Shown piece after piece: positions 42,001-52,609 of a stretch of 64,000 nt of DNA. The notes under the pieces are model-generated. The model was not told the origin of the DNA and searched no databases. It saw nothing but the letters and a program-made list of their open reading frames with translations. The DNA lies in assembly GCA_029204225.1 (NCBI GenBank), contig CM055095.1, positions 19,927,450-19,991,449 on the forward strand, in the 5' to 3' direction. Made by a program: the position numbers and the translations under genes. This DNA comes from Diphasiastrum complanatum (Eukaryota; Streptophyta; Lycopodiopsida; Lycopodiales; Lycopodiaceae). Within the stretch, counting starts at the first letter, position 1. Every line of letters begins with the position of its first letter.

Positions 42001-45000
42001 GAACAGTACTGAATCGTTACACTGCTGTGAATAGGATCATCGTGATATATAATATCGGGCCACATGGCACCAAAATGGAGTACAATGATGTTCCATGAAC
42101 ATAATGAAAACTACACAACTAAGGCTCGTCAGAGTCATGGTAGGAACCATCATCTGAATCTGTGCCTGACTGCAGATCCCAAGGGTCTGTAGATGAATCA
42201 GAACTAGAGGGAGCCATATGTCGTGGTGTGGCCTTGGCTCTGCCGTGTGCTCTGGCTCTCTGCTGCGTGCTCTGGCTCTGGATCCTCCCCCTACCTCTAC
42301 CTCTGCCTCTGCGTCACTCCCCTCCTTTGCCCCCCCTCTGTCTGCCCCCACCCCTGTGTCTACCCCTGCGTGTCTGTGTGTCAGGTGGTTGTGATCCAAC
42401 GCCCTGGGATGGCCCTACCCACTGTGACGATGCCTGGCCGACGGCTGCCTGTGATGCTCCACTCCTGTCTACAAAAAGCGAACTCAACCCCCCCCCCCTC
42501 CCAGAACCTCTAGGTCTCCCCCTAGGCCTACATGTAGGAATGGCTGGCTCCTCCTCTGTCTCCGCATCAGGGTCCACCAGGAAGTCAGCCAGTGGTTGCT
42601 CTTTGCGGGTTATCGTGTGCGTATCGTCAAAAATCCGAGTGAAACGCACAACATCCTCTAGGGACTGTGGCTGATTACGGCGTACCTCCAACTGATATTC
42701 CTTGGGCAAGCCCAAGATGAAATGCAGCTTAAGGAGTACCCCGTCTATGCGGAAAGCAGCCTCTTGAAAGTCTTGTAAGTAGACGTCCAAGGGCTTCGTC
42801 CCCATTTGACTCTACTATTCGGTGTACATTATAGTTCATTGGTTGATAGGGCGTTGAACTATACTTACAATCTTGTACTGTGGGTACATAACACGTCCAT
42901 ATAATGCAAAGAGACGTGATCTCTCTCTTCCATCCAGCCATTTCTCATAGGAGTAACATCCCTAGAAAGAATGTCATAATGCATAGGACAACCTTGAGTG
43001 AGTGATTGGATACACACATGCACAATGAGCTTTGCCCTTAAGAAATCTGTTCCCTGCTTCACGACGTCACTGCTTATCCTTGCGATGAAATATTCGCAAA
43101 ACAGTCTCAAAAAGTCAAGACGCAAACATTTCAGCGATGTATGAAGACACCAACACTGTGATAGCTAGGAACCTGGAACCTGCTACAGAAACATGCTTTA
43201 CCTTCTGATAATAAATTCTTGGATATTACCAGGTAGCACTGGATGTGCCAAATTTTAACTTTCCAAACCTCTCCAAAAATTTGTGTAAAATCTGGTTGCA
43301 AAAGCATTTCTGTTTCATACATTCGATATCACTAACTCTAGTATTAAAGTTCAAACACCTGTATAAGGCACTTCTGTTACTTGAGAGTGTCCCGTGTTTA
43401 TAAAGCATTCCAGCAAAGTGAAGCTCTATAAATCTGAAGGCTTCCTTCATTCATGGTCAACATTTCATAACATATTACGAGGTTATGTTCACAACCCTTA
43501 CTTTGATATAAGCCTCAACAAGTATAATCATAGGTACTGATAACATTATATAGATTTGATATAAAACTTAACAAGTATAATCATAGGTATTGATAACACT
43601 ATATAGATTGATATGCGACTAAGTACCAAAATATTACCTCAACTTGCACACAGTTCAAGTGAAAAGTAGATGGGCAATGATCACAGCATATAAGTTCACC
43701 TCCATCTCCACAGATGCCACATGTATCATCACTCCCATCAGGATCACCATTGTTTGACTCATGACTAGCTTTACAAGGCGATTTTGCTGCATCTTTGATT
43801 TTCAATGCCTGCATTTGGCATTCTGAAAGAGATCTCCCATCTGAGACAAAAATATTTGCACAAGGTCTACGGAGTTTACTGCCAGCATGTAATTCAAAAT
43901 CAGACAATGTCCAAACCATTTTGCAGCATTTGCACCAAACTCCATCACGAGTCACCTGCCCCTCCATCATCACATGTTTTTCCTTTCTGCTAAGGTACCT
44001 CACTTTTTCATTTTCAGCAACAACACCCATATCAATAAGCCATGAAATGATTGTCCTCTTGCTTGAGGAAACCGCACTGCCCTCATCAGCTCTCCCCCTT
44101 CCAGGTGCTGAGAGAAGGACCTCTAGGCGACACCCAGAGCGAGCACGACTTTTCTTCAACGATAACATCGGTTTTGTTATCTCGGAAGCTCGCCTTCGTC
44201 GTTTCACTTTCACTGTCTCTCTGGGACTTCCTTCCAAAACATTGTGTTTTCTCTTCCTAAAGCTTTGCTCGGTGACATTAAGACTGTGCAGCCGGTTGCT
44301 CTTGTATTTGAAGCTCTTGTCATGACAACTATGAGAACTCAAGGGAAGCTCAGTTGGTTTAGTTTTCTTCTGCCGGGCACAATTCTCAAAACACAGGGTG
44401 TATCGTCTATCCTGTAAAGGCCAAAAGACACCAATTTCACAGTTTTCATTTGTTTTAGGACTGCTGAGAGGCTTGCTACTAGTCAATGTAACCTGTTTAT
44501 GCGTAGCCTTCAACACTTTCTTCTCATTGTTGCACGGCTCCTCCGTCCAGTTGATACCTTTAGACTGTATGTGGCCATTCAAAATCTGCAATACACCATT
44601 TTCATTTTGTGCATTGGTAGATATCCCAGAACCCTGAAGTCTTCTCCATTCTGTGCAGGCAGCAGAAAGACTAGAATATTTAACTCCCTCTGGGGAAATA
44701 TAATACGCAACTTTCCTACAGCCATTCCACCAGCGAAAATGTAAATTCCAGCCTGCTTCTTGTAATGTTTTCTTTGCTCGATCCCTTATTTCTCGAATTA
44801 TATCAGAGCTCACAATTGTTGAGTACTTGTTGCGATTGTTGCCAAGGCGGCACTTTCTAGCTTTTCCTTTTAGTGGATCAGACCTTTTGCTTTTGCTCTT
44901 GTTACAAACAAAATTTTCTAAATTTCCTATATTGTTTCCCAGTTCATTCATGCAAGTTTTGTGATGATTTGCTAATTTTGTGGTATCTGCAATTGTTTCA

Positions 45001-47036
45001 CAGGCATTACCTTGATTCATGTTGAGATCCTTATTGGCAACATCATCACTAGAACCATACTTGTCTTTGGCAACCACTCTCCCTCTTAAAACCTGCCGCT
45101 TCGCCGTTGTCATCCACTCTGCAAGTGTCTCCTCTTTTTCCCAGTGTTCATCGTTGGACGAGCCAAGCTGAGAAGTACTATTTATCTTGGGTGTAGAAAA
45201 GCAAATAGTCTGGCTTTCCTTGTGATTAATCAAGCCAAGATTTGGCATAGAAGAGCAGTCAGTCTGACCTTCGTTGTGATCAATCGTGCCAAGCTTCGGC
45301 GTAGAAGAACAATCAATCTGATTTTCCTTGCAATCAACCATGCCAGTTGCATCCATCATCTCTTGTGAACCACTGCAAGGACTCTGCATCAACACTCCTT
45401 GACTCTTCCGCTGTTCTGTATGCTCTTGGGAAGCCAAGGTTGATGTTCTAACAGAAGAATCATATCCCTCCCTCTTGTTTACCTCCTCATGTGTCTCCAA
45501 AGTAAGTGAAGTTTCACCTATCACTTCTGGAACAGCATAGCCCTTGATACTCCAAAAACTTGTCTCATCATCCCACTCTTGCCGGGCTCGCAGCCCTTGT
45601 AGGGGAATTCGAATTTCATCTCCCTCATCTGGGAAGAAAACTGTGACTTGATATTCATCAGTAGTTAGCAATACATCCTCCAGCAGAATTCCTTCCCACC
45701 AAGCATCCTCATAAAATGCATCCACCCAGAGGCCTTTTTTCCAGCTGTCTTTGGGCATTTCCGTACAAGAAGGTGGTCTAGGTCTGATAAAACCTCGCTC
45801 CTTTTGTGCAGGCAGTCTTGACATATGTTGGGAAACTCCCTCCACACCTCTTGGAACAGGAATGCACTCTCGAAGTTTATTAATACCATCTTTTGATAGC
45901 AGTTCATCATATTCAACAGACCGACGACCCGACCAAACCTTAACAACCACTCCCGGGTGCCAGGAACCCCGTAATCCCTTCTCTTTCTGCCGTACCTGCA
46001 GCAAGTTCATGTGGACACCGTAATGTCTCATAAAAATATGTTCTACGAACATAAAAGCTTATCATTTATACTTGTTTGAAACCTTAGCATATCCCAAAGC
46101 CTCAACAGACATGCATAGAACTATCAGAAACATGCAAATATCAATAATCGAAATGGCCACAAATAACTGTCGGGGAAAAATCTCATACATGAGCAAACAG
46201 CACACATGATAGTGTATGATTACACCCACACAAACACATATATATACATACACAAAATTTCCTTTGAGCACAAAACTGGCTATTCAGAACAAGGTCCAGA
46301 GATGTGTGTGTGTGTGTGTATACCTACCTACCTACCTACCTGGACATGCCCTCAAACTCCCCAATTTCCTTCGTTCATGAGCACCAAAACTGGGTATTCA
46401 GAACAAGGTCCAAAGGTATAAAAAAACAGCCCAGCAACATGTTAATAACCCAGTTCATAATCTTAATTTCATCATATTTCAAGAGCAACAACTGCAATCA
46501 TATTGAAATCTGGTCCGCTTTGCTTCACAAGTTGGCCAGCACTTTGCCAAGCAAAATGGTTCAAATTGCTGACGACCATTGTGAGAACGAAAAAAAAAAG
46601 GAAAGGGAAGCTTACAAATGCATAGCCTGAATCCATAATGACAAGACCTTAAATCTCCATCCATACGTTTCCCAAGACTAGACTCAAAGACAAACCAAGC
46701 CATTTAGCATACGTAGAAAAGCAGAAAATGGACTCTGAAGCGTTGACGCAATCCACATCTTTTGCAATACTAAGAAATCGAACCAACTGTTAAGTGGCAG
46801 AAGGTTTGTTACGGAAACTAACCTCTCTCTGGAATGAGCAACGTGAAAAGTGCAAAGCCCCTTACATGCATACGGATTCATGCAAAGACCAGTAAATGCT
46901 TGCAGTACAAAGAAAGAAAGATAAACAAGCATTAGTTTGATGTGCTGGTAGGAGCCCAAACCTCAACAAATTCGCCAAGGAGAAGCTTTCTGTCACCATC
47001 ACTAGCTTGACATGGTGCCGACAAACCTGTATTCAT
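34331..47036 (-). CDS. IDM1-type PHD-finger / GNAT acetyltransferase-like nuclear protein, nine exons
   Basis: Plant proteins of this type read chromatin with a PHD finger and carry a GNAT fold; Arabidopsis IDM1 acetylates histone H3 in DNA-demethylation control. The precise role here is inferred. Exons: 47036-46962, 45995-43638, 36914-36788, 36693-36605, 36331-36090, 35917-35831, 35670-35571, 35256-35046 and 34887-34331. They sum to 3,846 nt (1,281 codons plus stop); all junctions are GT-AG and in frame. Order: Agenet/Tudor-like region (about 20-180, with [12 protein letters not shown]); basic, probably disordered middle; TDBD-like segment (about 690-760, [17 protein letters not shown]); PHD finger (784-823, C784, C787, C796, C799, H804, C807, C820, C823); a second Cys-rich finger (825-883); GNAT domain (884-1097, with [11 protein letters not shown] near 1012); acidic tail. 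Intron 2 (6.7 kb) splits the PHD finger and is full of gypsy debris. The ATG at 47036 opens the short exon that completes the Agenet strand ([15 protein letters not shown]). Confidence 0.9.
37218..38260 (-). pseudogene. Ty3-gypsy pol relic (RNase H and integrase C-terminus)
   Basis: Minus-strand frames from 38260 read the RNase H start ([34 protein letters not shown]). They pass through broken frames resembling the TDH...LKY and GKENV..DALS blocks (about 38,000-37,840). Near 37,460-37,220 they reach the integrase C-terminal part ([36 protein letters not shown]). Stops interrupt each segment. The integrase core is mostly lost and no 3' LTR is recognised. Confidence 0.75.
38900..39327 (+). repeat. 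Probable gypsy 5' LTR with promoter motifs
   Basis: The inner edge is set by TTGTAACA at 39327 followed by a primer-site-like TTGATATCAGAG (39329-39340). Upstream lie a TATA-like CTATATAG (39013-39020) and a G-box CACGTG (38965-38970), a normal promoter arrangement. The outer edge is uncertain; TGTCTAGGTGCC near 38,931 is one candidate. Leader and gag follow at 40,663, in keeping with a gypsy element. Confidence 0.55.
39345..40662 (+). other. Untranslated leader of the gypsy element
   Basis: Between primer site and gag start I see no gene. A direct duplication of about 24 bp (TCCTCTGAGTCGTAC and following bases) lies at about 39,717-39,765. A run of about ten G is near 39,959. Confidence 0.45.
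40663..41130 (+). pseudogene. Ty3-gypsy gag, N-terminal half (+ strand)
   Basis: It opens at the ATG at 40663 ([15 protein letters not shown]) and has a short coiled segment ([20 protein letters not shown]). It then enters the retrotransposon gag domain ([51 protein letters not shown]). Gag similarity ends near 41,110, and the frame runs on to a stop at 41,217 with unrelated residues. The missing second half of a very similar gag lies on the opposite strand at 42,150-42,805. No protease or reverse transcriptase follows. Confidence 0.85.
41721..41786. repeat. (CT)n microsatellite
   Basis: About 66 bp of CT, followed by T-rich sequence. Confidence 0.95.
41946..41997. repeat. (CT)n microsatellite
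   Basis: A second CT run, about 50 bp, 160 bp from the first. The sequence between them includes two copies of a TTTTTCAACCATA block (near 41,911 and 41,934). Confidence 0.95.
42150..42805 (-). pseudogene. Ty3-gypsy gag, C-terminal half (minus strand)
   Basis: The minus-strand frame opens in mid-domain ([52 protein letters not shown]). It ends in an Arg/Gly-rich tail ([14 protein letters not shown] and later [13 protein letters not shown]), typical of gag near the nucleocapsid region. The upstream half is absent on this strand; a matching N-terminal half is on the + strand at 40,663-41,130. Confidence 0.8.
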
Positions 47037-48880
47037 CCTGAAATCCTAGGCCTCCAGCTGCCTTCTTGTCAAATGACAATGCAAGGAATGCAATACAACG
47101 ATAATGTGGAAGAAATTTCCTGATTGAGAACCTCCTTCATTACAGCATACAGTAGCCAAGTTGGATAGAATGGTTACTGCATCCACAACGGTCCAGGCTT
47201 CAGTCCTGAACCTCCTTCATTGCACCCTACAGTCCTGACCCTCCTTCACTATAACCTACAGTAGCCAAATTGGATAAGAAGTGGTCACTGCGTCAAAAAA
47301 AGTGCAGGCTTCAGTCCTAAGCGTTATCCCCCACGGTAGCCGATTTGGATAATAGTAATTACTGCGTCCACTGAGACAATGGCTCCAGTCCCCGCTGCAC
47401 CGGAAGAGGGATAACTGAGAGTCTCATGCTCCAATATTGGCAATGCTTATATATGTGGTCGTACACTGTATATATTGTGTATGATCATAAAAGCTAGTCT
47501 ATTAAGTTGAGAAAAACCTCCTTCAATATCTTCGGAACTTCAAAGCACGTTCTAGACCTCCTAAGACATGTCAAATCTTACTGCTTCCTTGCTCTCTGAC
47601 ACAATGACGCTTCAATGGTGCAAATCAAAACCATTTTCAAAAGAATGTTTCCGCCAGCTACTGTTTTCTTTTTAAACATTGAAACATACGATGTTGAGGG
47701 CTTAATATGGCAAAGTAGTCATTGTCAGCATGTAAAGTGGCATGTAAGTAGGAAGTAAAAACTCCCTACTACGGTGAATCTACAAAAGTTAGGGAAGAGA
47801 GATAATATGCTAACATTTACAAGAAAACAATACGACGTAAGCCTCTATTGCTTTTTTACCTTGTAAGTCATGTGTGCCTCGTTGCACAACTGCTTCTTTA
47901 AGAAAATTCTGATGTTACAAAGGTAAATGAGTCATAAAGCATCTCCTTCATAGACACTACGGAAGGTGCTTTCGTTTTCTAACCTAGATTGATAGCCACC
48001 AGAACTTCACATGTGTCCTCGATGCTCCAATTTATCAGATATTGAAATGTTGACTGAAAAAGGTCGAGAGTTGTCTTCTTAAAACAGCTAAATTAAAATC
48101 TCGGACGTTTCGCAATGCTGAATAAGTCTTAACTTTTAAGACCGGCAGCACTCCAATGTGGGGGCAAAGAGGACCTGCCATAGCGTAATAAGAGATTACC
48201 AAGCTACATAGGACAATACAGGCAAACCAGAAGAACTGCAATAGGCTCTACCCCTACTCTTCCTCGACTGCTAACCCCCCTTTACAACACGAGAGAGCAA
48301 AACAGCAAAAACTATCTCAGATAACTAAACCGACTGGGAAAACAAAACATTCCACCTAATAAACAAGAACGCTGGTCTCATCCCTATCCTGCATAAACAA
48401 ACCAATGAACAGATCGAACCAAACATGACACTAAGCGAGGTATCTTTGCTGCAAGCAGGGAAAGGGCATAAGGCCTAGTCTATCTACTTTGATTAATGAT
48501 GAGCTAGCTTTTTACGAAGCAAAAGGGCAATTGCTGTCTCTCCCTCTCTGCCTCTCGACCTCTCAAGGTTCCCACCGCCATCGCCATTGCTCGCAGCTCG
48601 CCAGGGTTTCCAACGCAAAGCAGACGCAAAATAAAAGACGAGAGCAAAAATTTGGAGATGAAAACAGAAAAAATTGAAATGATGATACGTTGGCTTTCCC
48701 TCTCTCGAGGCTACTAAAGTTAGAGGATACGCCACCGGCGGCGCCTTGGTGACCGGCGCGACGGGTCCAGCGTATTGGTAAGCACCGAACATTTTCGGAG
48801 GCTACCGGCAGTGCCCGTTTCTTGAGAAATTTGATGTGAAACAAAAAGAAAAGGAAACACACACACACACACACACACAA
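47037..48880 (-). promoter_or_regulatory. Putative 5' UTR/promoter region of the PHD/GNAT gene
   Basis: An acceptor-like GGATTTCAG lies directly before GATG (start codon at 47036), so a 5' UTR intron is possible. The only GC-rich patch around, 48,720-48,800 on the minus strand, opens a frame starting ATG at 48792 (MFGAYQYAGPVAPVTKAPP). It could be an upstream leader exon, an upstream ORF or the first exon of another gene; I cannot tell. A (CA)n run is at 48,858-48,879. Confidence 0.35.
47126..47400. repeat. Imperfect tandem repeat, about three units of roughly 90 bp
   Basis: The blocks CAGTAGCCAAGTTGGATA, GTTACTGCATCCA and CAGGCTTCAGTCCTGA recur with changes near 47,148-47,205, 47,268-47,325 and 47,334-47,400. 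It lies just upstream of the PHD/GNAT start codon, in a likely 5' UTR or 5' intron. Confidence 0.7.
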
Positions 48881-48899
48881 GCACAAGTGTTGTGACTCG

Positions 48900-49870
48900 T
48901 GAGTACCTTAGTCCTTGACCGTGGGCCCACCTTGCTCTTTCGCATGAACCTTATAGATTTTATTTCTTTTCGCTTTTACACATTTTATTGTTTTTAGCTT
49001 TATCATCCAAGGGTCGGCTCACTTGGTTAGCTTTATCATCCAACGGTTGACTCACTTGGTTAAAGTTTCTTTGGTCTCAAGTTTAAGCCTCCTTTAAAAA
49101 CCAAGATGCATTTTTTTTAGCTTTGCCAATAAGTAGTAAGCTATTGAGATCGTGACCCATGCTTAAGAAACCTCTTTGGCCTTGCCAGTATGACAGGAAC
49201 TACAGTGACGTTTCGTTTTCGAGTTAGCTGATGTGTCTACACTGCAGTGACGTTTTCGAGTTAGCTGATGTTAGTTGGGACAAAGTGCTTTTTCTCCAAA
49301 AATAAGTTATTTGTTATTTGTTATGTATTATTTGGTTATTCATATTTTTGGATAGTTGTGTGTGTCCTCTTACTTCATCATTTCCTTGAGAGAGAAAACG
49401 ATTTGGAGAGACCGTGTTTGTTTTTGAGAGGATGCATAGCAAACGAGGGCACTTCTTCAACGGCTACGTCGTCTCCAACTTCGTGATTTATGGAGAGACG
49501 AAATTTGCAAATGCAAAACGTGCTTCATTGTTTTTCTGTTGTGCACACTGCACGTTGCATGCCATGCTTTCGTCAACGTGGAGCATGAGGTGGAGCGAAG
49601 GTGAATGCTTGGCACGCATGCATGGGATTCACATTTCTGTTTTGGGGGTGTGGGTGTTGCATGTTGGCTGTGAGCATGGAGGTCAGTGTGGGAGAGTGTT
49701 TTCCATGTTTTCATTTTGTTCCGCTTTCATTTCGTTGTGGCCAGTTTGTAGATTAATGGAAGCTTCTTAGATTTTCCCAACTTTTGGAATGTATGGTCAG
49801 TTTGTTTTATTCTTGAACTTCTTTTAACTTGAATTGGCAATCCTCAGTCTAATAGCATGTGCTTTCAGTT
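48900..49870. other. Stretch without a supportable gene
   Basis: A short direct repeat (CAGTGACGTTT, TTTTCGAGTTAGCTGATG) is at about 49,202-49,269, and TTAGCTTTATCATCCAA..GG also repeats near 48,996 and 49,028. Frames on both strands lack family motifs. Confidence 0.4.
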
Positions 49871-49876
49871 TCATGA

Positions 49877-50127
49877 TATATATGTATTGATAATCATGTG
49901 GTTGTGAAAGGTTCATCTTTGTGTTGACAATGTTTGGAAAATATTTGGGAAATTTCTAAAGATTCGTTGCTTTTCAAGGTGTGCATCTCTTGGATTTAGT
50001 TCATCTAATAGTTTATATGTATTGAGAAACATGTGGTTGTGAAAGGTTCATCTTTGCGTGGACAACATTTGGAAAAGTTTGAAAAATCTTTGAGGATTCA
50101 TTGCTTTTGAATGTATGCATCTCTAGG
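49877..50127 (+). repeat. Tandem duplication of about 117 bp, possibly within an LTR
   Basis: Copies 49877-49993 and 50012-50127 share TATGTATTGA, CATGTGGTTGTGAAAGGTTC and GTGCATCTCT/TATGCATCTCT. The block lies about 200 bp upstream of an LTR edge at 50329, so it may be a U3 repeat. Confidence 0.7.
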
Positions 50128-50330
50128 ATATAACTAGGTGGGAACTCGTCCTACTACCATTCCAGTTTCAAATTTTCATTACCAATTTTCACTCTCTACA
50201 CTTGCATCCTATCACGTGGTTCGAGGGTGATGCTATTGGAGATTGATCAATGGCTTCTCATTGGTTGGGTCCATTGTTGTCGCTTTGTGCATGTCTTGTG
50301 AGTAGGATTTTGAGATGCTTCCCCTCACAA

Positions 50331-50342
50331 TGGTATCAAAGC
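50331..50342 (+). promoter_or_regulatory. Retrotransposon primer-binding site (tRNA-Met type)
   Basis: TGGTATCAAAGC follows CCCCTCACA at one base. This is the usual arrangement of an LTR end ...CA and a plant primer site. It marks a + strand LTR element whose LTR ends at 50329; its start was not found. Confidence 0.65.
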
Positions 50343-51119
50343 AAGGCTTACGAAGAAGGATTTGGAACTATGAGGCTTTCACCGGTAGCGATCGATCCAT
50401 TTCTCTTGGTGGAGAACAAACTCTCAAATGGGTGTTCTCTCAATATTCTCACTTGCATGTCGCTAAGATCCATTTGTATTGGCTTAGTCCATAGCCATAT
50501 GGAGTACTGTCGATATTAGCTAATTTTTTATAGGTTTTTTTCTTTCAGTTTTTGCTTATATCTATTATAACTTATGGTAGATCTAAATTTTCAACAAGTG
50601 TACTTTCTATTATGAATTTATTAATTGCTGAATTGATGATTGCATGCCAAGATTTTGCAAGATTTACGATTCTAGACCATGTTTTGATCAAAAATTACTT
50701 GTTTTTTAGGGTTTTTGGCTAGAAAAGGGTAGTAAAAGCTATGATCTAGCAAAATCAAAATAATTGATGATTGTTATGGATTAATTTGAGTTTCATGTGA
50801 TCGATATGTGGATGCATGAGGTAGAAATCAGCTTTGTGTAGATGAAAAAACCCGAAAAATTGCCAAAGTTGAGAATTTTTTAAAGTTTTTTCATGGAATT
50901 GATTGCATATTGATGTAAACTACTTTGTAGATATGGCATGAGTGTTTATCAACATATTTAGAGGTTTTCCAATAATGGGAAATTCAATCCCTAGAGGGTG
51001 TAGAAAGCCCAAAGAGAGTTGAAAATTGCATATTTTTAAGCTTTTATGGTGATTTATGGTGATAAATCTAGAAGAAGATCATTGATGGAGTCAATCAAGC
51101 CTATTTAGTATTTATGTTG

Positions 51120-51375
51120 GCCTTTTAGACAAGCTATTATACCTACAATTCCTAGACCAAACAATATTTCAGATTTTCAAATCTTTCTTGGTCTTTCGAC
51201 ATACTACAAATGATTTGTCAGAGATTATGCTCAAATAGCAATTTCCATGACAAATCTTCTGAAGGAGAAGGGAAAAGAATTCGTTTGGCGGCCATAGCAA
51301 CATGAGAGTTTTGATGCTCTCAAAAAGGCATTGGTTATAGCGCCAATACTGAAAGTTGTAGATCCAAAGCAAGAT
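51120..51375 (+). pseudogene. Ty3-gypsy reverse-transcriptase C-terminal fragment
   Basis: Frames read IPRPNNISDFQIFLGLSTYY, then after a stop FVRDYAQIAISMTNLLKEKG, then ESFDALKKALVIAPILKVVD. These are the conserved blocks between the gypsy RT and RNase H domains. It has two in-frame stops. The sequence on both sides is not recognisable pol. Confidence 0.8.
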
Positions 51376-51846
51376 AAGATAGCAAGAGATGGATACTATT
51401 TCAGATTCAGAATTATAAATTCGCCTTTGATCAAGTGTTTTTGTTTGTCTAAAATTGTCTTAATTTGTCTCTTAATTCCGTGTTTTAATTCCGCACGCAT
51501 ATTCAATCAAGGCAAAAACTGTTCTATTAGTACATAGATCAGAAACAGACCCGATTGAAGACACTAATGTTAGCTTGATTTATTTAAACTTTCATCGTGT
51601 TCTCTGAGGAAGAATTATTACTTTCCTACAAATGCCAATGGTAAACGAGTTGAATGTTTACCATATTTGTAATGAGTTACTCGAGTCCTTGAGGGAGAAA
51701 TGCATAAGTGATCTGAATTTATCCATAGTCTAGAAAATAGTCCAAAACAAAGATGTACAAACTTCTGAACTAGTTCCTAGGCTTGGGAAAGATTCATCCA
51801 AGTATACGATAGCTTTCATTGATGATGAAGCATATGCCATATTGCA

Positions 51847-52600
51847 TTGAGGATTCTAAGAACATTGGACCCACGATTAAGTTGGTTGTTTTGTCTCAAT
51901 GTAGGGCTCCAAACTAGTGGCTACAATGCATGCCCCATTTGTGGCAAGTATTTGCAAGCACGTCACTCACAACATTTACGAAAGATGATTTATGAGGGCC
52001 ACACTCGATACCTTCCACCCGATCACCCTATGCGTGATGGGCTAATTGGTCAATGTCCTCATTCCATGAAGGTACATTACATATTTGGGCCAATTAATGG
52101 TACATGTCATTTATTTATTTTATGATTACTCTCTTTATATTTATTCTCACAATATATAATTTACATTAAATGTGTGTGCTTGTTTGTTAATATTGTAGGC
52201 AAGTGATTGGCTTCAGATTTGGAGATCCAAACAAGATCTAGGGCGACTCTTTCCGACATGAAAAGGTTATCAATATTTCATGAACTCCCATATTGGGGGA
52301 AATTGTTGATAAACCATCTTTTGGACCCGATGCACATATTCAAGAATGTCGAGAGTACGATTTCAGAGCACTTGACTGGGTCAAAAGATAAAAAAGGCGG
52401 ATGAGATGACTTAAAAGAAGTGAAAAAGATGGTCGATTTATGCCCAAAAACGGTGGGGACTTCAATTGTCCTACCAAAGGCCCCATGGATCTTCTCGAGG
52501 AGAGAAGAGGCGATTGTAAAGAAGGCAATAGTAGCTCTTAATTCCATCAAATATTACTCATCAATTTTATGTATTTCTCTACCACTAGTGTTCTCTAGAT
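51847..52600 (+). pseudogene. CACTA (En/Spm) TNP2-type transposase fragment
   Basis: The first exon-like part (51,847 to about 52,099) reads SGYNACPICGKYLQARHSQH and RKMIYEGHTRYLPPDHPMR, the Cys/His block of TNP2 transposases. A candidate intron runs from GT at 52100 to AG at 52198. The second part (about 52,250-52,590) reads FHELPYWGKLLINHLLDPMH, IFKNVESTISEHL and LPKAPWIFSRREEAIVK, the later conserved blocks. A TGA at 52402 interrupts this frame. No CACTA termini were found. It is a decayed fragment beside a gypsy scrap. Confidence 0.8.
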
Positions 52601-52609
52601 AATATGTCA

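Larger units (their letters stand above)
36915..43637 (-). other. Intron 2 of the PHD/GNAT gene, a retrotransposon trap
   Basis: The donor is GAG/GTAATA at 43637 and the acceptor TTCGCAG ends at 36915. The upstream exon ends [11 protein letters not shown] and the downstream exon opens [14 protein letters not shown], which together make one C4HC3 finger. So the 6,723 bp must be removed for a working domain. It holds two gypsy gag pieces, one gypsy LTR and a gypsy RNase H-integrase relic. Confidence 0.85.

Noticed and set aside
42162-42674. Long Leu/Pro/Cys-rich + strand frame
   Set aside because: It is the complement of the Arg/Gly-rich gypsy gag tail read on the minus strand.
42865-43125. 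Minus-strand frame of 86 codons just upstream of the gag C-terminal half
   Set aside because: It does not continue gag and does not match PHD-finger sequence, so it is not the next exon of the PHD/GNAT gene.
43795-44325. Frame of 176 codons on the + strand
   Set aside because: It lies opposite the main exon of the PHD/GNAT gene and has no features of its own.
49268-49770. Overlapping + strand frames of 72 and 118 codons
   Set aside because: Cys/His/Leu-rich but without conserved spacing; probably part of non-coding or LTR sequence.
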